IMG/VR virus record: IMGVR_UViG_3300024344_000132
Location: 1-22,955 of that record
DNA: 22,955 bases
Source of the DNA: a virus
Direction: 5' to 3' (one strand)
Made by a program: the position numbers and the translations under genes. The notes below the pieces were generated by a model. That model searched no databases and had not been told where the DNA came from. It saw nothing but the letters and a program-made list of their open reading frames with translations. Shown piece after piece: positions 18,341 to 22,538 of the stretch. The stretch's first letter is position 1. The number at the start of each line of letters is the position of its first letter.

Positions 18341-18453
18341 TATTTTTTCTTTGCAGATTTCTTTTTAGTTTTTTTCTTTGCTACTTTTTTGACTTTAGCA
18401 ACTTTTTCAGCTACTTTCTTTTTGCCAAATCCTAACATTTCTAAAATTTTCAT
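18340..18453 (-). CDS. Lysine-rich 37-aa peptide
   Basis: This small gene has ATG 18453, TAA at 18342-18340, and an excellent ribosome site, AGGAG, five to six bases before the ATG. The product has a short hydrophobic start (MKILEMLGFG) followed by a tail of Lys, Ala, Val and Thr; 17 of its 37 residues are lysine. The stop overlaps the next ATG as TAATG, and the preceding nuclease gene ends eight bases before the ATG. Basic low-complexity tails of this kind resemble histone-H1-like or DNA-binding tails. A nucleic-acid binding role, or an accessory to the nuclease whose own tail is similar, is inference. It could also be a non-functional low-complexity reading frame, but the ribosome site and tight packing argue for a gene. 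Confidence 0.6.
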   Translation of the reverse strand: MKILEMLGFGKKKVAEKVAKVKKVAKKKTKKKSAKKK

Positions 18454-18461
18454 ACTTTCTC

Positions 18462-19013
18462 CTATTTCTTTTTAGATGTTTTTTTCTTTTTAGTTTTTTT
18501 AACTGGTTCTGAAACTTCTTCAACAACCGGTTCTTCAACGATTGGTTTTTGTACTAATGCTGGTTTGGTTACTTCCATACCTTCAACATCAACTTTACCT
18601 TCATTGACTAATCTTTGTCTATTCTCTAAATGTTTTGCTTGAATCTTTTCCTTGTTGCCACCAGAGTAAGCAACAGCGTGACCTTCTTCCATAAGTTTAG
18701 AAGTTAGTATGTCTCCTTGTGGTGTTCTAAAATCACCAAGAATACGACCAAACTTGCCTCGCATTTCTTCGTTACCATCACCTTTAACTTTAGACAATAG
18801 AGTAGCACCATCGCCAAGTAAATGTTTTACTCTTTCTTTTGCTGCTAAACCAAAAATCTTTTCAACTTTATCACTAGTTCTTGATTCAGGAGTATCAATG
18901 CCTATAATTCTCACTCTTTCATCATTGAGCCAGACACCGAAACCTAAATCAATATCAATATCAACGGTATCTCCGTCAACAACTTTTCTAATTTTGCATT
19001 TATACTCGTACAT
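18462..19013 (-). CDS. Staphylococcal nuclease-type (thermonuclease) protein
   Basis: This is a 183-residue protein counted from ATG 19013; a longer frame to 19127 crosses the promoter and is not used. The start has AAGGA 7-8 bases upstream. The SNase fold is clear: VVDGDTVDIDIDLGF at about 11-25 (metal-binding Asp in DGDT), then RVRIIGIDTPESR with R35, D40, T41 and E43, and KFGRILGDF with R90 at the place of the third catalytic residue. The nuclease core ends near residue 140. A Pro/Val/Glu linker (about 145-170) and a 12-residue lysine-rich tail follow. No signal peptide is seen, so it should act in the cytoplasm or be packed in the virion. SNase enzymes cut DNA and RNA with calcium. It is the first gene of the late unit that ends with the PAAR tip. 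Degradation of host DNA or delivery with the tail are both possible; neither is shown. Confidence 0.88.
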   Translation of the reverse strand: MYEYKCKIRKVVDGDTVDIDIDLGFGVWLNDERVRIIGIDTPESRTSDKVEKIFGLAAKERVKHLLGDGATLLSKVKGDGNEEMRGKFGRILGDFRTPQGDILTSKLMEEGHAVAYSGGNKEKIQAKHLENRQRLVNEGKVDVEGMEVTKPALVQKPIVEEPVVEEVSEPVKKTKKKKTSKKK

Positions 19014-19042
19014 TTGATTTTTCCTTTGTTTTTTATATAAAC

Positions 19043-19050
19043 TATTTATA
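19043..19050 (-). promoter_or_regulatory. T4-type late promoter upstream of the nuclease gene
   Basis: The minus strand reads TATAAATA, followed by an AT-rich leader with AAGGA before ATG 19013. The expected RNA start is near 19037. It lies only five bases from the -35 hexamer of the divergent plus-strand promoter at 19056-19084, so the two promoters cannot easily be occupied at the same time. Confidence 0.78.
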
Positions 19051-19055
19051 AGGGC

Positions 19056-19084
19056 TTTACAAATCGTTAAAAATATAGTATAAT
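19056..19084 (+). promoter_or_regulatory. Sigma70-like promoter P0 (early), nearly leaderless
   Basis: TTTACA at 19056-19061 and TATAAT at 19079-19084 are separated by exactly 17 bases. RNA should start around 19090-19092, at or just before the ATG at 19092. The message for the 79-aa protein would then be leaderless or almost so. Promoter call is by consensus match; start site is inferred. Confidence 0.72.
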
Positions 19085-19091
19085 AGAAATT

Positions 19092-19331
19092 ATGGATGAA
19101 GATATTATTATAATGAAAAAAATACAAGATGAATTGATGGGATTATTGTCAAAATATCCGAATCATACTTTACAATCACTTGCCATGGTGTTAAAAACAG
19201 CTATAGATTGTTATGTTGCCGCTTTGGGTGAAGAAAATACCGAAGAAATATTAAATGTTGCAATTGATTCGGTAAAAAACGGTAAACATTCTGTATTTTC
19301 ACCAGAAATGATGAAAAAATCTCTACATTAG
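19092..19331 (+). CDS. Small helical protein of unknown function
   Basis: The 79-residue protein starts MDEDIIIMKKIQDELMG and looks wholly alpha-helical (SLAMVLKTAIDCYVAALGEENTEEILNVAIDSV), ending in HSVFSPEMMKKSLH. I do not recognise the family. No ribosome-binding site precedes ATG 19092 because the -10 box of P0 ends seven bases earlier; the second in-frame ATG (19113) has none either, so leaderless translation from 19092 is the simplest reading. It is the first plus-strand gene and probably is expressed immediately after infection by host RNA polymerase. Confidence 0.6.
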   Translation: MDEDIIIMKKIQDELMGLLSKYPNHTLQSLAMVLKTAIDCYVAALGEENTEEILNVAIDSVKNGKHSVFSPEMMKKSLH

Positions 19332-19403
19332 AACAAAAGTAGAACAAAATTGAGTAAATTGAACTAGATTCAACGTAAGTTGACCATTTTTATGGGTTTT
19401 TTT

Positions 19404-19455
19404 CCATTTTTTTCTTGACTCTTAGTCTGGTTCAATGTATAATATGTGTATATTA
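19404..19455 (+). repeat. Promoter module, copy 1 of a 144-bp-spaced duplication
   Basis: CCATTTTTTTCTTG (19404-19417) and TGTATAATATGTGTATATTA (19436-19455) are repeated exactly 144 bases downstream. The 18 bases between them, in the promoter spacer, have diverged apart from length. Confidence 0.8.
19415..19443 (+). promoter_or_regulatory. Sigma70-like promoter P1
   Basis: TTGACT at 19415-19420 and TATAAT at 19438-19443 with a 17-base spacer form a near-consensus host-type promoter. RNA from here would begin near 19450 and run through the P2 region into the small-gene cassette. Confidence 0.75.
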
Positions 19456-19530
19456 TGAAAAAAACGCAGAAAATAAGGGTTTTTAGAGTGTGTCAAAATG
19501 CGCCTCTTAAATCGTTGAAAAATAAGGGTT

Positions 19531-19546
19531 TTATTCCATGGAATAA
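19531..19546. promoter_or_regulatory. 16-bp perfect palindrome, candidate operator
   Basis: TTATTCCATGGAATAA reads the same on both strands. It ends 12 bases before the -35 box of P2. Perfect palindromes of this size next to a promoter usually bind a dimeric regulator. There is no equivalent beside P1. The operator role is inferred. Confidence 0.5.
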
Positions 19547-19547
19547 T

Positions 19548-19599
19548 CCATTTTTTTCTTGCAATCAAACTCGTTTTAGTGTATAATATGTGTATATTA
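19548..19599 (+). repeat. Promoter module, copy 2 of a 144-bp-spaced duplication
   Basis: The second copy has the same 14-base and 20-base blocks at identical internal spacing as the copy at 19404-19455. The conserved parts are the T-tract leading into the -35 box, and the -10 box with the start region; the spacer has drifted. Confidence 0.8.
19559..19587 (+). promoter_or_regulatory. Sigma70-like promoter P2 for the small-gene cassette
   Basis: TTGCAA at 19559-19564 and TATAAT at 19582-19587 are 17 bases apart. RNA should start near 19594, giving a leader of about 28 bases with a strong AAGGAG ribosome site before ATG 19622. Confidence 0.75.
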
Positions 19600-19621
19600 A
19601 ATAAAAAAAGGAGACTACATT

Positions 19622-19843
19622 ATGTCAAAGACTAAAAATTACTACTGGGATTGTGCTGAGAAAGAATCAGACTCAATCATACTTGAATTTTGCGAAGGTA
19701 AGATTTCTTATGATGTTGCAAAAAACAAATTATCAAATGTTGACGGTATCGAACTTGTCGGTATTGATGAATACAATGTTGATGAAGTTTTGGATGCAGA
19801 ACTTGAAAGATACAAAGACTTTCTTAATAAGGAGACTGCTTAA
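19622..19843 (+). CDS. Small acidic protein of unknown function
   Basis: The 73-residue protein has net negative charge and a start MSKTKNYYWDCAEKESD, then IILEFCEGKISYDVAKNKLSNV and a C-terminal helix. I do not recognise the family. Ribosome site AAGGAG lies eight to nine bases upstream. It is the first gene after promoter P2 and its stop overlaps the next ATG (TAATG), so it leads a coupled cassette. Small acidic early phage proteins often act on host machinery, but nothing in the sequence shows a target. Confidence 0.7.
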   Translation: MSKTKNYYWDCAEKESDSIILEFCEGKISYDVAKNKLSNVDGIELVGIDEYNVDEVLDAELERYKDFLNKETA

Positions 19844-20196
19844 TGATTAATATTTCAAAGTCTGCTGAGACTCTACAAGACGGTATCGCAAATATGATGG
19901 CTGGTGCTAAAGAAGATTATGCTCAAGGAATGGGCAGAAACGAATCTGATTACACTAAAGAAAAAATTGCTAATTTTGAATCTCAAACTACCATTAGAGA
20001 GGGTAAAAAATATATCAAGATTATCTACGATAGATCCGTATTTGCTTTTATAGTGAAAGAAGATTTTAAACATTTCAAAAAAGGTGATGTTTTAAAACCC
20101 GCTGGGTGGGCGGCACCCGCTCTTAATCAACCAAGAGGTAATGTTCTTAAAGGAAACTACCCAATACAATGGACTGGTCCATTATACTTAAAATAA
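19843..20196 (+). CDS. Conserved-looking phage protein of unknown function
   Basis: The 117-residue protein has a helical N-terminus (SAETLQDGIANMMAGAKEDY) and a beta-rich C-terminal half with a dense, gene-like pattern: GKKYIKIIYDRSVFAFIV, HFKKGDVLKPAGWAAPAL, QPRGNVL and a final WTGPLYLK. I associate this C-terminal pattern with short proteins of marine phages, but no function is known to me. The gene is coupled to its upstream neighbour by a TAATG overlap. No catalytic motif or membrane segment is visible. Confidence 0.75.
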   Translation: MINISKSAETLQDGIANMMAGAKEDYAQGMGRNESDYTKEKIANFESQTTIREGKKYIKIIYDRSVFAFIVKEDFKHFKKGDVLKPAGWAAPALNQPRGNVLKGNYPIQWTGPLYLK

Positions 20197-20209
20197 GGAA
20201 AACTATATT

Positions 20210-20464
20210 ATGAAAAAACTACAATTAATTAAGGCTGGCATCCAACAACTGTCTCTAACTGAACTGAATGAACTTTCTAGTTTTATTAGTGATGTTAAAA
20301 TTATGAATGCTAAATCCTCATTGTCTGTCGGACAAAAAGTGTTTGTTGTTCAAAAGACTAAAAAAACTCCTGGTGTAATTACTAAGATTAATCAATCTAG
20401 ATGTGTAGTAGATATGCTCGGTAGAAGTTATAGAGTGCCAATGTCAATGTTAGAGGCTGCTTAA
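20210..20464 (+). CDS. Small basic protein with SH3/KOW-like C-terminal domain
   Basis: The 84-residue protein has a helical N-terminal segment (LIKAGIQQLSLTELNELSSFI) at about 6-26. It is followed at about residues 39-84 by a barrel-like pattern (LSVGQKVFVV, TPGVITKINQSRCVVDM, YRVPMSMLEA) reminiscent of KOW or Tudor/SH3 domains that bind RNA or proteins. An AAGGA ribosome site precedes the ATG. The stop overlaps the next ATG (TAATG). The fold is inferred from strand spacing, and a role in transcription or nucleic-acid binding is only suggested by it. Confidence 0.65.
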   Translation: MKKLQLIKAGIQQLSLTELNELSSFISDVKIMNAKSSLSVGQKVFVVQKTKKTPGVITKINQSRCVVDMLGRSYRVPMSMLEAA

Positions 20465-20643
20465 TGAATACTTTTTTTAGTGTTACAGGTCTAATGAGTT
20501 TTATATTCGCTGTCGGTTGTATTGACGGCGGATATAATGGAGTTCCTATGAATGATAACTGGTTGGGATTTAGTATCTTTACCATCATAGGTATCGTATC
20601 AATGTTTATCGTAATAATAAATCAATCAAAGGAGGTTGAATAA
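20464..20643 (+). CDS. Small membrane protein, two transmembrane segments
   Basis: The 59-residue protein starts MNTFFSVTGLMSFIFAVGC and carries two hydrophobic segments, at about residues 4-19 and 34-52 (WLGFSIFTIIGIVSMFIVII), joined by a short polar loop with DGGYNG. It ends NQSKEVE. Its ATG overlaps the upstream stop (TAATG) and its own TAA overlaps the next ATG, so it fits exactly between two genes. It probably sits in the host inner membrane; function unknown. Confidence 0.65.
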   Translation: MNTFFSVTGLMSFIFAVGCIDGGYNGVPMNDNWLGFSIFTIIGIVSMFIVIINQSKEVE

Positions 20644-20840
20644 TGAGTATAGAAGATGACTTCTTGAAAGACCCTATGGAAGAAGTATTGGCTGAAAACC
20701 TTGTTGAGGTTATTGCCACTATGAATGAAGAACAAAGAGATAAATTTGTAAATACCTTTGTATCTAAATGGCCTTTGCTCGCAAGTAAAATTTCTTTTAA
20801 TATTGATTGTACATTACAGGAGGTTACAAGTGTTAATTAA
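20643..20840 (+). CDS. Small acidic helical protein of unknown function
   Basis: The 65-residue protein begins MSIEDDFLKDPMEEVLAEN and continues as an acidic helix (VEVIATMNEEQRDKFVNTFV) with a C-terminal LASKISFNIDCTLQEVTSVN. The AGGAGG in front of its ATG lies inside the end of the membrane-protein gene. It overlaps the following GTG-started gene by 11 bases. Not recognised; no catalytic motif is visible. Confidence 0.65.
   Translation: MSIEDDFLKDPMEEVLAENLVEVIATMNEEQRDKFVNTFVSKWPLLASKISFNIDCTLQEVTSVN
20818..20823 (+). promoter_or_regulatory. Ribosome-binding site deciding a GTG start
   Basis: A full AGGAGG is placed six bases before GTG 20830. It shows that the following gene starts there and not at the ATG at 20758, which would overlap the upstream gene by 83 bases and lacks a ribosome site. 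Confidence 0.75.
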
Positions 20841-21063
20841 AATAGATGATAAAGTATCTGTAAATATTAGAAATGTTTTACCAAGAGAAGGTAAGATAAC
20901 AGATATATCTCTTGCCCTAACGACAAGTGATCCTGCAGGCGAGAATGGTATACAGGTACAAGAATATGATACTGATATGGGTTACAATGGCTCTATCGGA
21001 TATGTAACTGAGAACGGTGACCAATATTGGGCATACTTCTCTCAAATTGAAAAGGATATATAA
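20830..21063 (+). CDS. Small beta-rich protein of unknown function (GTG start)
   Basis: The gene encodes 77 residues from GTG 20830, chosen by the AGGAGG at 20818-20823. The N-terminus (LIKIDDKVSVNIRNVLPREG) and following KITDISLAL, EYDTDMGYNGSIGYV and WAYFSQIEKDI suggest an all-beta fold, possibly SH3-like. It overlaps the gene before by 11 bases and the gene after by one (TAATG). I do not recognise it further. Confidence 0.65.
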   Translation: MLIKIDDKVSVNIRNVLPREGKITDISLALTTSDPAGENGIQVQEYDTDMGYNGSIGYVTENGDQYWAYFSQIEKDI

Positions 21064-21365
21064 TGACAGGTGAAGAAAGATTTATTACGGCAATACTAAC
21101 TCAAGCAGTTGAAGATACCATGTACATGGGTAAAAGACCCAGGTATCTAAAACATAAAGTTGAAGCAATCGACTGGATACTGAACAATGAAAGTGAACAT
21201 CATTGGTCGTTTCTTAACTATTGCACTATGCTTGGTTTATCGCCATCAAAGATACAAAACAAAGTTAGAGAATTTATTAATCCTAAATTGTCTAATACTC
21301 AAAAATTAATAATGAAACAAAATATAGTGAAAGGTAGACAAGAACAAAATGACAATAGATTATAA
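21063..21365 (+). CDS. Small helical protein, possible helix-turn-helix
   Basis: The 100-residue protein is basic and helical. The core AIDWILNNESEHHWSFLNYC followed by MLGLSPSKIQNKVREFI at about residues 35-72 has the spacing of a helix-turn-helix: a short helix, LGLSPS turn, then a recognition-like helix. Small phage proteins with a WSF(L)N-C...LGL(D)P core are known to me but without assigned role. It is linked to its neighbours by a TAATG overlap upstream and a 17-base overlap downstream. A transcription-regulator role is possible but not shown. Confidence 0.6.
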   Translation: MTGEERFITAILTQAVEDTMYMGKRPRYLKHKVEAIDWILNNESEHHWSFLNYCTMLGLSPSKIQNKVREFINPKLSNTQKLIMKQNIVKGRQEQNDNRL

Positions 21366-21702
21366 GTTTAATGAAAATAAAATTGTAAATGATATAATGG
21401 ATTATATTAATAAAACATATGATTCACATTATGCTCAAACTAAAAATTATCAGGCAACTGAAATTATCATAGACCAAGGTCATGGTACAGGTTTCTGTAT
21501 GGGCAATATTCTAAAGTATGCTCAGAGATACGGCAAGAAAGAAGGCCGTAATAAGAATGACTTATTGAAAGTTATTCATTATGCTGTTATACAATTATCG
21601 CAAGACCATTATCAATCAAATAAATTAGAAAAAGTTTTAGATGAAGATGGATTTTCTGAACTAAGGTCTGTGGCGTCTGAAAAATATAACAATGCTACTT
21701 AA
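21349..21702 (+). CDS. DUF3310-like protein
   Basis: The 117-residue protein contains GFCMGNILKYAQRYGKKEG then NDLLKVIHYAVIQL at about residues 48-84. This matches the DUF3310 pattern (a C-x-GN-x-x-KY-x-x-R-x-G-x-K-x-G core followed by a DL-x-K helix) found in many phages. The N-terminal 45 residues (IDYKFNENKIVNDIMDYINKTYDSHYAQ) are not part of that pattern. The biochemical role of DUF3310 proteins is unsettled; some are annotated as putative nucleotide kinases. The start overlaps the gene before by 17 bases. Confidence 0.55.
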   Translation: MTIDYKFNENKIVNDIMDYINKTYDSHYAQTKNYQATEIIIDQGHGTGFCMGNILKYAQRYGKKEGRNKNDLLKVIHYAVIQLSQDHYQSNKLEKVLDEDGFSELRSVASEKYNNAT

Positions 21703-21916
21703 TAAAGCAATTTTTAAGTTAGCAAAGTATCTATTTCTTCCATTTTTTTTAGTTATCTTTTTTGCTGCTCTTTTAGGCAGAGAAAGAATAGCAGTCTTTT
21801 ATGTGGGCGAACAAAATAGTTTAGTTGAAGAATATCTAATCATAGCACTTCTTTTAGTTTTATATGATTATATAAAATTTTTAATTGAATATAAAAAAAA
21901 TAATAACGGAGTGTAG
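21692..21916 (+). CDS. Small membrane protein overlapping the tRNA
   Basis: The 74-residue protein has two hydrophobic segments, at about 9-28 ([20 protein letters not shown]) and 44-60 ([17 protein letters not shown]), with a loop [14 protein letters not shown] and a basic tail (EYKKNNNGV). It overlaps the DUF3310-like gene by 11 bases. Its last codons and TAG stop fall inside the first ten bases of the tRNA gene, an unusual economy. Inner-membrane location is inferred; function unknown. Confidence 0.6.
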   Translation: MLLNKAIFKLAKYLFLPFFLVIFFAALLGRERIAVFYVGEQNSLVEEYLIIALLLVLYDYIKFLIEYKKNNNGV

Positions 21917-21983
21917 CGCAGCCTGGTAGCGCATATCGTTTGGGACGATAGGGCCGCAGGTTCGAATCCTGCCACTCCGACCA
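21907..21983 (+). tRNA. tRNA-Pro (anticodon UGG)
   Basis: A complete 77-base cloverleaf with CCA encoded. The acceptor stem CGGAGTG pairs fully with CACTCCG, followed by A and CCA. The D-arm is GCGC/GCGC with a GGTA loop. The anticodon stem TATCG/CGATA closes the loop TTTGGGA, giving anticodon TGG. The T-arm is GCAGG-TTCGAAT-CCTGC. The pattern closely follows bacterial tRNA-Pro(UGG). It would read CCA proline codons, which appear often in the late genes of this window. Confidence 0.97.
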
Positions 21984-22009
21984 ATTTAAAAAAACAAAGG
22001 ATTGTCAAA

Positions 22010-22183
22010 ATGACAATTGATTTAAGACAACTCTATCTAAATCTTATTCTAAATATTTTACGAATGAGAAAATATAAATTAACAAAACGAGAGAAAGAAG
22101 ATACTGCTGCTTTTATAGGAGGCACTTATGCTATTTGTGTATCGACTTTAGTATTCTTTACTTTGTCATCACTTTCAATATAA
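22010..22183 (+). CDS. Small putative membrane protein
   Basis: The 57-residue frame starts at ATG 22010 (MTIDLRQLYLNLILNILRM) with AAAGGA about eight to ten bases upstream. It has a basic middle (KYKLTKREKED) and a C-terminal hydrophobic stretch (AICVSTLVFFTLSSLSI). It starts 27 bases after the tRNA and is the last plus-strand gene. Its last 58 bases overlap, tail to tail, the minus-strand gene ending at 22126. It is short, so chance cannot be excluded. Confidence 0.45.
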   Translation: MTIDLRQLYLNLILNILRMRKYKLTKREKEDTAAFIGGTYAICVSTLVFFTLSSLSI

Positions 22184-22362
22184 GTTTTTTGAAACCACTC
22201 CCAGTATATCTTATCATTAAAAATTTCAATCATACTATTATAAGATACTTTATTGTCTAGTATATCTTTTGCTAGACTTTCATATTCATAAGTATCTATC
22301 TTTACCTTTCTACCTGGTGGTAGTTTAGATAGTACGAACCATGTTCTTTGTTGTTTATTCAT
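22126..22362 (-). CDS. Small protein of unknown function
   Basis: The 78-residue protein reads like a real one: mixed charge, aromatic residues (IYWEWFQKTYIE), and a start MNKQQRTWFVLSKLPPGRKV preceded by GGAGCGGA. The middle, LAKDILDNKVSYNSMIEIF, looks helical. I do not recognise the family. It converges on and overlaps the plus-strand 57-aa frame by 58 bases. It is separated from the barrel-like gene upstream by a GC-rich hairpin region. Confidence 0.55.
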   Translation of the reverse strand: MNKQQRTWFVLSKLPPGRKVKIDTYEYESLAKDILDNKVSYNSMIEIFNDKIYWEWFQKTYIESDDKVKNTKVDTQIA

Positions 22363-22538
22363 TCCGCTCCAAGCTAGCTTAGGTGGGTTTTTGAAGGACT
22401 TACATGAGTACTTATAATAATCAAGAATTATAGATGTAGTGTGTAAATGAAGAAAAATACACTAATGACTTGGAAAACGACCGTCTAGGCCGCCGCTCAG
22501 GCGGTCTTTAGGGGTCAAGTGATAGTATAGTACCCCCC
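22363..22538. other. Intergenic region with one structured element
   Basis: This 176-base gap is AT-rich except for the hairpin at 22479-22507 and a C6 tract near 22531. No promoter with both hexamers at good spacing was seen on either strand. A 13-codon frame (MKKNTLMTWKTTV) leads into the hairpin on the plus strand, without a ribosome site, and is not called. Confidence 0.5.
22479..22507. terminator. GC-rich hairpin, possible bidirectional terminator
   Basis: AGGCCGCC and GGCGGTCT form an 8-bp stem with one G-T pair around the loop GCTCA. An alternative outer pairing GACCG/CGGTC uses the same 3' arm. On the plus strand the stem runs into TTT; on the minus strand GTTTTCC follows the outer pairing. 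Short T-tracts make termination plausible but weak. Its GC content is far above that of its surroundings. Confidence 0.45.

Larger units (their letters stand above)
19332..19621 (+). promoter_or_regulatory. Control region with duplicated early promoters
   Basis: This 290-base stretch has no convincing gene. It contains a direct repeat TAGAACAAAA (19329-19338 and 19340-19349), a TTGAA-ctaga-TTCAA inverted repeat (19359-19373), promoter P1, two copies of AAAATAAGGGTTTT (19470-19483 and 19519-19532), a 16-bp palindrome and promoter P2. A short CCAT-tttt-ATGG hairpin followed by GTTTTTTT at 19384-19403 could act as a weak terminator for the gene upstream. A 43-codon frame (19455-19586) is present but has no ribosome site and ends inside P2. 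Confidence 0.6.

Noticed and set aside
19014-19127. N-terminal extension of the nuclease with a hydrophobic segment resembling a signal peptide
   Set aside because: The extension crosses the late promoter and the divergent early promoter and gene start; ATG 19013 has a good ribosome site and begins exactly at the SNase fold.
19384-19403. CCAT-tttt-ATGG followed by T7 as a terminator
   Set aside because: The stem has only four base pairs with two G-C pairs; too weak to call as a separate feature, so only mentioned within the control region.
19455-19586. 43-codon frame just after promoter P1 (MKKTQKIRVFRVCQ...)
   Set aside because: It has no ribosome site, runs through repeats and the palindrome and ends inside the P2 -10 box. 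It is better explained as leader RNA, though leaderless translation cannot be ruled out.
20758-20829. Upstream ATG for the 77-aa beta-rich protein
   Set aside because: It would overlap the preceding gene by 83 bases and lacks a ribosome site, whereas AGGAGG sits at the right distance from GTG 20830.
21907-21983. tRNA as a prophage attachment site
   Set aside because: No integrase or flanking direct repeat is seen and the gene content is that of a lytic T4-like phage.
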